NCBI GenBank assembly: GCA_028713975.1
Contig: JAQTNE010000002.1
Location: 120,534 to 184,533 of the forward strand
Length of the DNA: 64,000 nt
Reading direction: 5' to 3'
Origin: Sulfuricella sp.
Lineage (GTDB): Bacteria > Pseudomonadota > Gammaproteobacteria > Burkholderiales > Sulfuricellaceae
Shown here in pieces: positions 1-9,084 of the stretch. Position 1 is the first letter of the stretch, and every line of letters starts with the position of its first letter. A program made the translations under genes and the position numbers. A model generated the notes under the pieces. That model was not told where the DNA came from. It saw only the letters and a list, made by a program, of their open reading frames with translations, and ran no database searches.

Positions 1-308
1 ACCACCGCGAAAACATCACCCCCGCAGTCGAGCGCGGCAAGATGGTTTGGGAAAAGAACGACTGTATCGGTTGCCACACCCTGTTGGGTGAAGGCGCTTA
101 TTTCGCTCCCGAACTCGGCAACGTCTACAAACGTCGCGGTGGTGAATTCGTCAAGGCGTGGATCAAGTCCCAGCCCACCAAAGTCCCAGGTCGCCGCCAA
201 ATGCCGCAATTCAACCTGACCGATCAGGAATTGGACGACATGGTGGCATTCCTGAAATGGACTGGCGAAATCAATACTTCAAAATGGCCACCGAACATCG
301 AAGGTTAA
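1..308 (+). CDS. norC: Nitric oxide reductase subunit C (cytochrome c), 3' part
   Basis: The reading frame is open from the left edge of the window (first full codon at 3) and stops at 306-308, so only the C-terminal ~100 residues are present. The heme c motif CIGCH is visible, followed by GEGAYFAPELGN and a methionine-containing PGRRQMPQFNL stretch that probably supplies the axial Met. NorC is the membrane-anchored cytochrome c that passes electrons to NorB in the periplasm. It lies 42 bases before norB. The ATG at 42 is internal, because coding sequence continues upstream of it. The membrane anchor lies outside the window. Confidence 0.93.
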   Translation, partial: HRENITPAVERGKMVWEKNDCIGCHTLLGEGAYFAPELGNVYKRRGGEFVKAWIKSQPTKVPGRRQMPQFNLTDQELDDMVAFLKWTGEINTSKWPPNIEG

Positions 309-323
309 TTTTGACCACCCTGA

Positions 324-1727
<1,404 letters not shown>

Positions 1728-1733
1728 GGCTTG

Positions 1734-1762
1734 AAAGGGAGGGGTTCGCCCCTCCCTTTTTT
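1734..1762 (+). terminator. Rho-independent terminator after norB
   Basis: An uninterrupted GC-rich stem with a TTCG loop (AAAGGGAGGGG / CCCCTCCCTTT) runs directly into a T run seven bases after the norB stop. It probably ends much of the norCB transcript, so the downstream norE-to-norD genes either depend on read-through or have their own promoter in 1763-1865. Confidence 0.85.
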
Positions 1763-1865
1763 AGCCCCTATATCCGACTGTTTTCATATACTATTATCCT
1801 CAAGCGACTAACGCTAAAATAACGCGATTCGCGCCACATTGATTACAGAGCACCCCAAATAGACT

Positions 1866-2456
1866 ATGTCCACTCCAAGCATTGTTTTGCACAGCCACAA
1901 ACCGGGCTCACCGCCGGGTGATCTGGCAATCTGGTTCTTCATTTTTGCCGAACTGCTGGCCTTCGGCATATTTTTCGGCTCCTACGCTTTTTCTCGCGCT
2001 CACCATGTCGAACTGTTTAACCAGTCGCAACTGCTGCTCAACCGCGAATCCGGTGCGATCAACGCCCTGGTTCTGATCACCAGCAGCTACTTCGTGGTAC
2101 GCGCCGTTGCCGCAATCAAGCAGGGACTTGATCGCGAATGCGCCAACTGGCTGGCTGCCGCCATCGGGCTTGGTTGCGTGTTCGTGGTGATCAAGCTGTT
2201 TGAATTCCACGCCAAGTTCTCGGCAGGAATTTCGCTGAGCACCAACACTTTTTACATGTTCTACCTGTCGCTCACCATCTTCCATTTCATGCACGTTATC
2301 CTCGGCATGGTAATTCTCGCCGCGGTAATGCTGAAAGCCCGGCGCGGCGGCTACACTCCGGAAGAGCACACCGGCGTCGAAACCGGCGCATCCTACTGGC
2401 ACATGGTCGATCTGGTCTGGGTCGTTCTTTTTCCGCTGGTTTACGTCATAAGATAA
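1866..2456 (+). CDS. norE: NorE-like cytochrome c oxidase subunit III family protein
   Basis: This 196-residue membrane protein belongs to the heme-copper oxidase subunit III family. It has five hydrophobic helices, an early conserved GDLAIWFFIFAELLAFG segment, and the C-terminal VETGASYWHMVDLVWVVLFPLVY motif typical of subunit III. A short stand-alone subunit III beside norCB is usually called NorE, an accessory protein of NO reductase. Its position after norCB and before a small subunit IV-like gene and norQ supports that role. The Shine-Dalgarno before the ATG is weak. An ordinary oxidase subunit III is less likely because no subunit I or II is nearby. Confidence 0.85.
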   Translation: MSTPSIVLHSHKPGSPPGDLAIWFFIFAELLAFGIFFGSYAFSRAHHVELFNQSQLLLNRESGAINALVLITSSYFVVRAVAAIKQGLDRECANWLAAAIGLGCVFVVIKLFEFHAKFSAGISLSTNTFYMFYLSLTIFHFMHVILGMVILAAVMLKARRGGYTPEEHTGVETGASYWHMVDLVWVVLFPLVYVIR

Positions 2457-2463
2457 GGCAAGC

Positions 2464-2745
2464 ATGAATACTCCACCCCAACCTCATTTCGTCCGCCCCT
2501 GCACCCGAATCTGGCTGGCGCTGATTACGCTGACAGCCGTCACCTACTCCATCGGCGAGGCCGGCCTGGGCGGCAAAAACATCATGCTGCTGGTGCTGGG
2601 CATCACTTTGCTCAAAAGCCAGATGATCGCCAGCTATTTTATGGGGCTGCGCAAGGCCAGCCCGATGTGGCGGATCATCATGGCTTCCTGGCTGGTAATC
2701 GTGGGCGGCATGATCGCCTCCGCCTATCTGATGGGACTCCAATAG
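2464..2745 (+). CDS. norF: NorF-like small membrane protein (cytochrome c oxidase subunit IV family)
   Basis: A 93-residue protein with three predicted helices (residues about 15-32, 38-57 and 70-90). It resembles prokaryotic cytochrome c oxidase subunit IV and the NorF protein found with NorE, including the LLVLGITLLKSQMIASYFMGLR segment that is recognisable in this family. It starts 7 bases after norE stops, so the two are probably translationally coupled. NorE and NorF are thought to support full NO reductase activity in some denitrifiers; the exact function is not settled. Confidence 0.78.
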   Translation: MNTPPQPHFVRPCTRIWLALITLTAVTYSIGEAGLGGKNIMLLVLGITLLKSQMIASYFMGLRKASPMWRIIMASWLVIVGGMIASAYLMGLQ

Positions 2746-2793
2746 AACCGCCATAACCGGCATGCCGATCATCCGTTAAAGAAAGACTTTATT

Positions 2794-3576
2794 ATGAGCA
2801 GCGCGCCATTCTACAAACCTCACGGCAACGAAACCGAGCTGTTCGAGCACGCCTACCGCAACCAGCTGCCGCTGCTGATCAAGGGCCCGACCGGCTGCGG
2901 CAAGACGCGCTTTGTCGCGCACATGGCCGCCAAACTCAATCGTCCGCTGTATACCGTGGCCTGCCATGATGACCTGACCGCTGCCGATCTGGTCGGCCGC
3001 CATTTGATCGGCGACGGCGTTACTTACTGGAGCGACGGCCCGCTGTCGCGCGCAGTGCGCGAGGGCGGCATCTGCTATCTGGACGAAGTGGTCGAAGCGC
3101 GCAAGGACACCACCGTGGTGCTGCACCCGCTGTCCGACGACCGGCGCATTTTGCCGATCGAGCGCACCGGGGAAATTCTGCAAGCCCCGCCCGAATTCAT
3201 GCTGGTGGTGTCGTACAACCCCGGCTACCAGAATTTCCTGAAAGGGATGAAACCGAGCACGCGCCAGCGCTTCGTCTCGCTACGCTTCGATTTCCCAAGC
3301 AGCGCGCTGGAGCAGGAAATCCTGATCGGTGAAACCAACATCGACCCGATGTTGTCCAAACGTTTGGTGAATCTTGCCAATGCGTTGCGCGCACTTAAAG
3401 AACACGACCTGGAAGAGGCGGCCAGCACCCGTCTGCTGGTCTATGCCGCAACCCTGATTAAAAGCGGTTTCGATCCGGTGGACGCCTGCCGCGCGGCAAT
3501 GGTCGAAACCCTGACCGACGACATCGAAACCGCTGACGCGCTGATGGAGATCGTTCATGCCAGCTTCGGAAGATAG
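2794..3576 (+). CDS. norQ: NorQ, MoxR-type AAA+ ATPase for NO reductase activation
   Basis: A 260-residue AAA+ ATPase of the CbbQ/NirQ/NorQ family. The Walker A motif is GPTGCGKTRF (near residue 31) and the Walker B is ICYLDEVVEAR (near residue 92). NorQ works with the VWA protein NorD to insert the non-heme iron into NorB. Here norD is separated from norQ by two accessory membrane genes, whereas the two are often adjacent. The 3' end overlaps the next gene by 20 bases. Confidence 0.93.
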   Translation: MSSAPFYKPHGNETELFEHAYRNQLPLLIKGPTGCGKTRFVAHMAAKLNRPLYTVACHDDLTAADLVGRHLIGDGVTYWSDGPLSRAVREGGICYLDEVVEARKDTTVVLHPLSDDRRILPIERTGEILQAPPEFMLVVSYNPGYQNFLKGMKPSTRQRFVSLRFDFPSSALEQEILIGETNIDPMLSKRLVNLANALRALKEHDLEEAASTRLLVYAATLIKSGFDPVDACRAAMVETLTDDIETADALMEIVHASFGR

Positions 3577-3952
3577 CGCAGAAATTCCCGGCCAATCCCT
3601 CGCGGCTTGGGCTGAAGCGCTGTACCTGAGTAATTTGCTGATAGCGCCCGGCCTGGCCTTCGCCGCGTTGCTCTGGCTGTATTTAAAACGCCCAGCCGAC
3701 ATGCCTGCGTTGGCGCTCTGCCATCTGCGCCAGACCATCAGCGCCAGCCTGTGGGCGGGTGCGCTGCTGGTTATCGCCAACATCGCGATCATCCTGCTCG
3801 GCGGCTACTCCGCACCCAATACCTGGGTCATCGTCATTCTCTACTTCACCACCTGCCACTCCACCCTGGTGCTACTCGGCGTGCTGGGGTTAGCCAAGGC
3901 CATGGCGGGCCAGAAATACGTCTTCCCGTTAGTGGGCAGGCCGTGCGACTGA
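3557..3952 (+). CDS. Small hypothetical membrane protein between norQ and norD
   Basis: A 131-residue protein with about three hydrophobic helices (residues 23-45, 70-90 and 95-118). It starts inside the norQ end (20-base overlap), which argues for translational coupling. The arrangement of helices and the CHLRQ...GQKYVFPLVG pattern resemble small DUF4870/Tic20-like membrane proteins, but I do not recognise a named family with confidence. Being inside the nor operon suggests a role in assembly or support of NO reductase; this is inference from position only. Confidence 0.7.
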   Translation: MPASEDSAEIPGQSLAAWAEALYLSNLLIAPGLAFAALLWLYLKRPADMPALALCHLRQTISASLWAGALLVIANIAIILLGGYSAPNTWVIVILYFTTCHSTLVLLGVLGLAKAMAGQKYVFPLVGRPCD

Positions 3953-3971
3953 TCGTCAGAAAAACACCTTC

Positions 3972-4050
3972 ACCGCAGAGGACGCGGAGGACGCCGAGGA
4001 AAAACAATTCGGGTTTTGCTTTACTCTGCGACCTCCGCGTCCTCTGCGGT
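3972..4050. repeat. Dispersed inverted repeat, family B, copy 1
   Basis: Arms of the form ACCGCAGAGGACGCGGAGG and CCTCCGCGTCCTCTGCGGT enclose an AT-rich loop and are followed by seven A residues. A second copy with the same arms lies at 22043-22121. The element can form a long hairpin and could act as a terminator on the minus strand or as an mRNA processing site between the two flanking nor genes. Confidence 0.85.
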
Positions 4051-4076
4051 AAAAAAATTAGTTCTGTATCGAAATA

Positions 4077-5087
4077 ATGAAAACTCAGCGACTACGCCTG
4101 TTACTCCAAGGCAGCTTCTTCATCCTGTTCCTGTTTGCGCCGGTCTTCGACCTGTTCCGCTTCGACCTCAACGTCAAGCATTTCTACTTTCTCGGGATGA
4201 ATTGGACGCTGGGGCTGGACGATTTTCTGGCGCACCGTATCGGCCCGGTTCAAGCCGCTTTCAACCTCATCCTGCGCGGCGGACTGCCGATTCTCGGCGT
4301 CATCGCGACCGGCGTTTGGGTCTCATATAAGTTCGGACGCCTCTACTGCGGCTGGCTATGCCCGCATTTCTCCGTGGTGGAAACCATCAACGGCATGTTG
4401 CGCCGCGCCACCGGCAAGCAAAGCATCTGGGACAAACACCTCCTGCCTGAACGCAACGCCGACGGCAGCATCACCCGGCCAAATCCTTGGTACTGGTTTC
4501 TGGTCGTGGGGCTGGCGCTGGCCTTCGCTTTCAGTTGGGCGACCGCGCTGCTGACCTACATGCTGCCGCCGGCAGAAATTTACGGCAATTTGTGGAACGC
4601 CACCCTGACCGGTAACCAGGCGAGATTTATCGGTGTCGGCACCTTCCTGTTCTTCATCGAATTCATGTTCGCGCGCCACCTGTTCTGCCGCTTCGGTTGC
4701 GCTATCGGCCTGTTCCAGTCGCTGGCCTGGATGGCCAACCGCAAGGCGCTGGTAATCGGCTTCAACCGCAAGCGCACCGAAGCCTGCGTCGAGTGCAATG
4801 CCGCCTGCGACAATGTTTGCCCGATGCGAATCAAACCGCGTTCGATCAAACGCCACATGTTCACCTGCACCCAATGCAATCAGTGCGTCGATGCCTGCAC
4901 CCAGGTGAATGTTGGCAACCCCCAGGGCACGCTACTGAAATGGGTGGATAATGAATGCGCACTGGACAAATCAACCCGCGATTTCGGCCATCACGACGAG
5001 ATTCCGCCACATTGTTTTCAAACTGTTCAACCGCCGATGAACGCCGATAAACGCGGATTTCAATCGGTTCAACAAGATCGGCGTTAA
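4077..5087 (+). CDS. NapH/CcoG-like membrane ferredoxin in the nor operon
   Basis: A 336-residue membrane-bound iron-sulfur protein. Four to five helices carry the twin motifs YCGWLCPHFS (near residue 90) and FCRFGCAIGLF (near residue 205), typical of NapH, NosR and CcoG proteins. Two [4Fe-4S] cysteine clusters follow: ACVECNAACDNVCP and FTCTQCNQCVDACTQ (near residues 235-285). Family members pass electrons from quinols or help copper or heme enzyme assembly. Placement between norQ and norD suggests a link to NO reductase maturation. The last ~20 residues are translated from dispersed repeat A1, so the repeat has probably replaced the original end of the gene. Confidence 0.82.
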   Translation: MKTQRLRLLLQGSFFILFLFAPVFDLFRFDLNVKHFYFLGMNWTLGLDDFLAHRIGPVQAAFNLILRGGLPILGVIATGVWVSYKFGRLYCGWLCPHFSVVETINGMLRRATGKQSIWDKHLLPERNADGSITRPNPWYWFLVVGLALAFAFSWATALLTYMLPPAEIYGNLWNATLTGNQARFIGVGTFLFFIEFMFARHLFCRFGCAIGLFQSLAWMANRKALVIGFNRKRTEACVECNAACDNVCPMRIKPRSIKRHMFTCTQCNQCVDACTQVNVGNPQGTLLKWVDNECALDKSTRDFGHHDEIPPHCFQTVQPPMNADKRGFQSVQQDRR

Positions 5088-5106
5088 TCAGCGTTTATCG
5101 GCGGCT
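5029..5106. repeat. Dispersed inverted repeat, family A, copy 1
   Basis: The arms are AACCGCCGATGAACGCCGAT and its inverted form ending ATCGGCGG. It overlaps the 3' end of the preceding gene. Related copies are at 6989-7121, 43957-44079 and 61470-61556. Copies 1 and 2 flank norD on both sides. Confidence 0.88.
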
Positions 5107-5121
5107 AATTAAGGTTTAAAA

Positions 5122-6954
5122 ATGGAAGAAACAGTCGGCGCCATCTGGCACAAAATCATCACCCGCGCAGCGGAAAAGCGCTATCCGCAGGAAGCGGTGA
5201 CGCTTGAAAGCATGAGCAAGACTGCCGGCATCTTCTTCCGCGCCCTGGGCGGCGACAGCGGTCTCGACGTCAAGGCCAGCACGGCCACCGAGCATGGCGC
5301 ACGCCGTGGCCTGCTCGCCCGCATCGCCGGCAGCGGCGAAAAAACCGCGCTGACCTGGCTTGACCAGGACACCCTGCGCCTGCCCGCCACGCTTGACCTG
5401 TTGCCGCAGCGCAGCCTCAACCGCGACCTCTACCTGTGGCTGATCGCCCTGGCCGCGGTGGAAGAGACCGCTGGCGCATCCTGGGTGGTACGCAACCAGC
5501 GCTCGACCCTGACGGTGCTCGAACGTTTTCCCGGCATTCGCTCGCGCTATCAACGTCTGGTGGGCGCCACCCTGGCACTGCGTCCCGACCCCGCTCGCTT
5601 GCCAGAAGACGAGGCCGCGCTGGAGCACGCCATCCGCGCCGCGCTGGCCAGCCCCGGCAGCGTGGATAGCCTGCCTCGCGCCGCCAGGCCGCCCCATCCG
5701 GTGCACCTGTGGTTGCACCCGAACCCGCCGTACTCCAAACCCGCTCCAACCTCGACCAAAGATACCGGCGAACCCCAGCAGGAAGGCGATGGCAACAGCG
5801 CCAAGAACAAGGATACGCGCCGTCTCCAGGCCGAACGGGTGGAGATGCCCGAGGAGAAGAATCCGCTCATGATGTTCTTCCGCGCCGAGAGCATTTTTAG
5901 CTGGTCCGAGTACGTCAAGGTCAACCGCCCCACCGAGGAAAATGACGACCCCGGTTCAGACGCCGCCAATGATCTCGACCACATGAGCGTGGTGCAGGAT
6001 GGCAAAAGCGTCGCCTCGCGCCTCAGGTTCGATCTCGACCTGCCCTCCGCTGCACAGGACGATCTGCCGCTCGGCGCTGGCATCCTGCTGCCGGAATGGC
6101 ATTACAAGAAGCAGATTTTGCAGCCCAATCATTGCTGCGTGCAGCCGATGGTCGCGCGCCAGGCAGAACCCTGCCAGTTACCGCATCGCCTCGCCGCCAC
6201 CGCACGCCGCATCCGCAGCCAGTTCGAGGCGTTGACCCCGGCCCGAGTCTGGGTCAGGGGCCAGTTCGACGGCACCGAGCCCGACCTCGACGCCTGCGTC
6301 CAGTTCGTCGCCGACCGCATGACCGGCCATGCCGCCGAGCGCGGCCTGTATCGCGCCCACCACTACCGCGACCGCGACCTCGCCTGTTTGATGCTGGCCG
6401 ATCTATCGCTTTCGACCGATGCCTGGGTAAGCGACACCGCCCGCGTCATCGACGTCATCCGCGACAGCCTGTTCCTGTTTGCCGAAGCGCTTTCCGCCAC
6501 CGGCGACCGTTTCAGCCTGTACGGTTTTTCCTCGCTCAAGCGCGACAACGTGCGCTTTCACGTGCTCAAGGAATTCAACGAAAAATACAACGCCAACGTG
6601 CGTGGCCGCATCAATGCCATCAAGCCCGGCTACTACACCCGCATGGGTGCGGCCATCCGCCACTCCAGCAAGCTGCTGGCGAAGCAGCCCGCCACGCAAC
6701 GGATTTTGTTCATCCTCACCGACGGCAAGCCCAACGATCTGGATCAATATGAAGGCCGCTACGGCATCGAAGACACCCGCGTTGCCCTGGTCGAAGCGCG
6801 CCAGATGGGCCTGCGCCCGTTCTGCGTCACCATCGACGAAAGGGCCGGCGACTACCTGCCCCACTTGTTCGGCATCGGCGGTTATGTTGTAATCCGAAAA
6901 CCTTCTGAACTACCGAAACAACTGCCGCTGCTTTATGCCCAGTTAACGCGCTGA
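5122..6954 (+). CDS. norD: NorD, VWA-domain protein for NO reductase activation
   Basis: A 610-residue protein with a C-terminal von Willebrand factor A domain (about residues 415-605). The MIDAS motif is seen as LADLSLSTDAW near residue 432, with ILTDGKPND near residue 530. The middle is charged and acidic. NorD acts with the NorQ ATPase to activate NO reductase by metal insertion. The start at 5122 lies just after repeat A1 with no strong Shine-Dalgarno (AAGG at 5111). Length and domain order match NorD of other denitrifiers. Confidence 0.93.
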   Translation: MEETVGAIWHKIITRAAEKRYPQEAVTLESMSKTAGIFFRALGGDSGLDVKASTATEHGARRGLLARIAGSGEKTALTWLDQDTLRLPATLDLLPQRSLNRDLYLWLIALAAVEETAGASWVVRNQRSTLTVLERFPGIRSRYQRLVGATLALRPDPARLPEDEAALEHAIRAALASPGSVDSLPRAARPPHPVHLWLHPNPPYSKPAPTSTKDTGEPQQEGDGNSAKNKDTRRLQAERVEMPEEKNPLMMFFRAESIFSWSEYVKVNRPTEENDDPGSDAANDLDHMSVVQDGKSVASRLRFDLDLPSAAQDDLPLGAGILLPEWHYKKQILQPNHCCVQPMVARQAEPCQLPHRLAATARRIRSQFEALTPARVWVRGQFDGTEPDLDACVQFVADRMTGHAAERGLYRAHHYRDRDLACLMLADLSLSTDAWVSDTARVIDVIRDSLFLFAEALSATGDRFSLYGFSSLKRDNVRFHVLKEFNEKYNANVRGRINAIKPGYYTRMGAAIRHSSKLLAKQPATQRILFILTDGKPNDLDQYEGRYGIEDTRVALVEARQMGLRPFCVTIDERAGDYLPHLFGIGGYVVIRKPSELPKQLPLLYAQLTR

Positions 6955-6988
6955 AAGCGTTAACGCCATAAACCTGAAAACGGCAATT

Positions 6989-7121
6989 AACCGCCGATGG
7001 ACGCCGATTAACGCAGATTACTCAAACTATTTCTACTTTACGCCGACTCATCTTGCGGGTAACTGGATAAATTTTGATAACGCTACGAAATATCGGCGTG
7101 CATCTGCGTTAATCGGCGGTT
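6989..7121. repeat. Dispersed inverted repeat, family A, copy 2
   Basis: The arms read AACCGCCGATGGACGCCGAT and CTGCGTTAATCGGCGGTT, enclosing a longer, unrelated AT-rich centre (about 90 bases) than in copies 1 and 4. It fills most of the gap between norD and nsrR, so any nsrR promoter would have to lie in or beside it. Confidence 0.85.
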
Positions 7122-7149
7122 GCTGTTTTTATCTTTCTGGATCCGCCCT

Positions 7150-7560
7150 ATGCACCTGACGCGCTATACCGACTATTCACTAAGAGTGTTGATCTACCTC
7201 GGAAGCCGGCGGGACAAGCTCGCCACCATCGCTGAAATCGCCGCCCATTACAACATCTCGCGCAACCACCTGATGAAGGTCGTGCACCAGCTCGGCGCCC
7301 ACGGCTATATCGACACTTTGCGCGGCAAGGGCGGCGGCATCAAGCTGGCCCGCCCGCCCGGGCAAATCGTGGTGGGCGACGTGGTACGCAGCATGGAAGA
7401 GAACATGTCCATCGTCGAGTGCTTCGCGCCCGATACCTGCTCCTGCATTCTCGCCCCGGGATGCACGCTGAAGGATGCGTTGAGCGAAGCGACGCAGAGT
7501 TTTCTTTCTACCCTCGACCTCTACACCCTGGCCGACCTGATTGGCGGATCGCCAATTTAA
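7150..7560 (+). CDS. nsrR: NsrR-type Rrf2 family NO-sensing transcription regulator
   Basis: A 136-residue Rrf2-family regulator. The start is set at the ATG at 7150 because MHLTRYTDYSLRVLIYLG is the standard N-terminus of NsrR; the ATG at 7120 would add ten residues read from repeat sequence. A winged helix-turn-helix is in residues 20-55. Three cysteines in ECFAPDTCSCILAPGCTL are the expected [2Fe-2S] or [4Fe-4S] ligands. NsrR normally represses NO-detoxifying and NO-respiring genes and is released by NO, so control of the adjacent nor operon is likely. Confidence 0.9.
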   Translation: MHLTRYTDYSLRVLIYLGSRRDKLATIAEIAAHYNISRNHLMKVVHQLGAHGYIDTLRGKGGGIKLARPPGQIVVGDVVRSMEENMSIVECFAPDTCSCILAPGCTLKDALSEATQSFLSTLDLYTLADLIGGSPI

Positions 7561-7691
7561 AACAGGGATGGTCGATTGCCATCCTCTGGCAACCATTTCC
7601 ATTGATAGCGCGTGACCAGCATCAGCAAGCTTGATGCGAGACAGGCAATGAGCGCCCCGGCGAGATGGATTGTCAAAAAATTAGTGCCCAT
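7557..7691 (-). CDS. Possible 44-residue single-helix membrane peptide
   Basis: A minus-strand frame from ATG at 7691 to TAA at 7557 encodes 44 residues. One hydrophobic segment (TIHLAGALIACLASSLLMLV) is followed by a basic, aromatic tail (TRYQWKWLPEDG). Its stop overlaps the nsrR stop, so the two genes converge. It lies just beyond the distal end of the integron array. It could be a real small membrane protein or the surviving C-terminal end of a decayed gene. The Shine-Dalgarno is weak. Confidence 0.35.
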   Translation of the reverse strand: MGTNFLTIHLAGALIACLASSLLMLVTRYQWKWLPEDGNRPSLF

Positions 7692-7731
7692 AGCGGCGCT
7701 TCAAGCTTAGTAATGCCGGAGTTCATTGTAG

Positions 7732-7798
7732 GCATAACGTCAAGCTAAGCGGCAGATCCCCCTGAGGCGGATCTGCCCGCCTGAGCATCTTGTTGGGC
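7732..7798 (-). repeat. attC site of the cytochrome b561 cassette (distal array end)
   Basis: The site runs from a GCATAAC core (7732-7738) to a GTTGGGC core (7792-7798), 67 bases apart. Between them is an inverted repeat, GGCAGATCC / GGATCTGCC. Spacing and architecture match the other attC sites in this array. The b561 stop codon lies inside it, as is common for integron cassettes. Confidence 0.72.
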
Positions 7799-8350
7799 GC
7801 AATATTTGCCAGGGAGCATGCGGCATAAAGTGTTGTCACGAAGAACGTAGTGATGGAATAAAGCCGCAAAAGCGTGCAGGCCAATTAAGAAATAGCCCAC
7901 TGTCCCCACTGTTCCATGGATTTCCTTTATTTGCTTAGAAAGATCCATGTTCTCCGCAACAAGAGCGGGTAGGTGGAGTCCAAAAAACGGAATTGGCTTA
8001 CCACCCCAGCTCAGTACCAACCAGCCTGACAGCGGCAGTCCCAGCATCAGCCCATAGAGCGCGTAGTGAACTGCTGTAGCAAGCAACGCCTGCCATCGTG
8101 CCGCGGGCGGTTCAATACGTGGTGCCGGCCCGCTGGCAAAGCGCGCCAACAAACGCAGAAAAACGAGAAAGAAAACGGACAGACCCAGCATGAAATGCCA
8201 CACTTTCAATGCCTCGCGAGGATCGCTGCCCTTTGGAAACAGCTCGTGTAATTCTATGCAGGCATACACGGCTGCGATCAACACGAACATCAGCCAATGC
8301 AAGCCAATTGATAAGGCGCCATAACGTACAGAATTGTTTCGCCAGTTCAT
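7745..8350 (-). CDS. Cytochrome b561 (integron cassette gene)
   Basis: A 201-residue cytochrome b561 of the bacterial YodB/CybB type, with four helices. Heme-binding histidines are visible in IGLHWLMF, VWHFMLGL, AVHYALYGLMLGLPLSGWL and EIHGTVGTVGYFLIGLHAFAALFHHYV. It transfers electrons between quinone and a periplasmic or unknown acceptor. The start at 8350 follows a GAGG Shine-Dalgarno 6 bases upstream. The C-terminal residues are translated from the attC hairpin. It is the last cassette in the array; the core upstream of it is degenerate, so this cassette may no longer be mobile. Confidence 0.85.
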   Translation of the reverse strand: MNWRNNSVRYGALSIGLHWLMFVLIAAVYACIELHELFPKGSDPREALKVWHFMLGLSVFFLVFLRLLARFASGPAPRIEPPAARWQALLATAVHYALYGLMLGLPLSGWLVLSWGGKPIPFFGLHLPALVAENMDLSKQIKEIHGTVGTVGYFLIGLHAFAALFHHYVLRDNTLCRMLPGKYCAQQDAQAGRSASGGSAA

Positions 8351-8372
8351 ATTTTGCCTCGAAAATTTATCA

Positions 8373-8435
8373 CACAATGTTCAAATTAAAGGGCAGCCCG
8401 CTGTTGGACTGCCCCTCTCAAATGCAGAGTTAGGC
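8373..8435 (-). repeat. attC-like site with one degenerate core
   Basis: It ends in a perfect GTTAGGC core (8429-8435) and contains the hairpin GGGCAGCCCG / GGACTGCCCC. Its sequence matches the attC at 11375-11438 closely. The other core should read GCCTAAC but is ACACAAT, so it is probably inactive. Confidence 0.75.
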
Positions 8436-8444
8436 TGAATGCGT

Positions 8445-8466
8445 GAATGCAAGACCCGACCCCGTG
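8445..8466. repeat. Half copy of the REP-like palindrome
   Basis: Twenty of 22 bases match one arm of the perfect palindrome at 12131-12187 (GAATGCAAGAC...GACCCCGTG). It lies in a 66-base stub between two attC sites (8436-8501) that holds no gene and looks like a decayed cassette. Confidence 0.7.
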
Positions 8467-8501
8467 GTTTTGCTTTCATGGTCGTGTCGAGAGAGAGAAA
8501 G

Positions 8502-8559
8502 TTCTAACGCGATATAAAGAACGCACTTTAGCGCGTCCCGCTTGATGGATGGGTTAGCG
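8502..8559 (-). repeat. attC site of the brnTA-like cassette
   Basis: Cores are TTCTAAC (8502-8508) and GTTAGCG (8553-8559), each slightly off the consensus. An imperfect hairpin lies between them. The antitoxin stop codon at 8528 is inside the site. Confidence 0.65.
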
Positions 8560-8779
8560 CAGCCTTTTCAAGACGTTCGGCAAGCCACACTTTGATGATG
8601 GATTGTCTGGTTACACCAAGCTTTCCAGCTTCCCGGTCAAGAGATTCTATCATCCACGTGGGGAAATCGACATTGACGCGCTTTTGCTTCTGCAATACGC
8701 GTTTTGCCTTTGACAAATCCAGCGAAGCGGTAATATCAACGTCTTCGTCAAACTGTTGCTCAAAGTCTTTAGCTTTCAT
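8528..8779 (-). CDS. Antitoxin partner of BrnT-type toxin (CopG/BrnA-like)
   Basis: An 83-residue protein. The segment VNVDFPTWMIESLDREAGKL and the following VTRQSIIKVWLAERLEK look like a ribbon-helix-helix DNA-binding domain of the CopG type, used by antitoxins to dimerise and repress their own promoter. Its start overlaps the end of the upstream BrnT-like gene by 11 bases, the usual coupling in this module. The acidic N-terminus is likely the toxin-binding part. The exact antitoxin family name is less certain than its role. Confidence 0.82.
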   Translation of the reverse strand: MKAKDFEQQFDEDVDITASLDLSKAKRVLQKQKRVNVDFPTWMIESLDREAGKLGVTRQSIIKVWLAERLEKAALTHPSSGTR

Positions 8780-9032
8780 ACAAGGCCACCTCCTCGATGC
8801 GTGAGCGACGAGCGGAAATAAGCCGGATATTTGTGCCTCTGTAGGTAATAACGGCTGACCAGTATTTGCCGTTAATCAGCCCTATCATGAGGTATCGAGG
8901 TTCATCTTCTGTTTTTGCGGGTATCTCCAGTAATCTTGGGTCATCCCATAATGCCTGAGCGTCAATAAAGTTGATGCCGTGTTTCAGAAGGTTGGCCTGG
9001 CTTTTTGCCTCGTCAAACTCGAAAGTTATCAT
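8769..9032 (-). CDS. brnT: BrnT family type II toxin (integron cassette gene)
   Basis: An 87-residue BrnT-like ribonuclease toxin. It begins with FEFDEAKSQANLLKHGINF and continues with the family pattern of a W-D-P turn, RYLMIGLINGKYWSAVITYRG and IRLISARRSRIEE, in which the arginines are catalytic in BrnT. The gene order toxin then antitoxin, with an 11-base overlap, is standard. A perfect inverted repeat lies right before the start and is a good operator candidate. The pair is carried as a single integron cassette, where such modules can stabilise the array. Confidence 0.88.
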   Translation of the reverse strand: MITFEFDEAKSQANLLKHGINFIDAQALWDDPRLLEIPAKTEDEPRYLMIGLINGKYWSAVITYRGTNIRLISARRSRIEEVALYES

Positions 9033-9049
9033 GGTATAAAAAATATACC
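9033..9049 (-). promoter_or_regulatory. Probable BrnT/antitoxin operator-promoter
   Basis: GGTATA AAAAA TATACC is a perfect inverted repeat that ends one base before the brnT start codon. On the minus strand it overlaps a TATATT element, with TTGATT 15 bases upstream. Autoregulation by the antitoxin is inferred. Confidence 0.55.
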
Positions 9050-9084
9050 TTTATTGAGCAAAAATCAAGTGTCAGGACAGCGTG

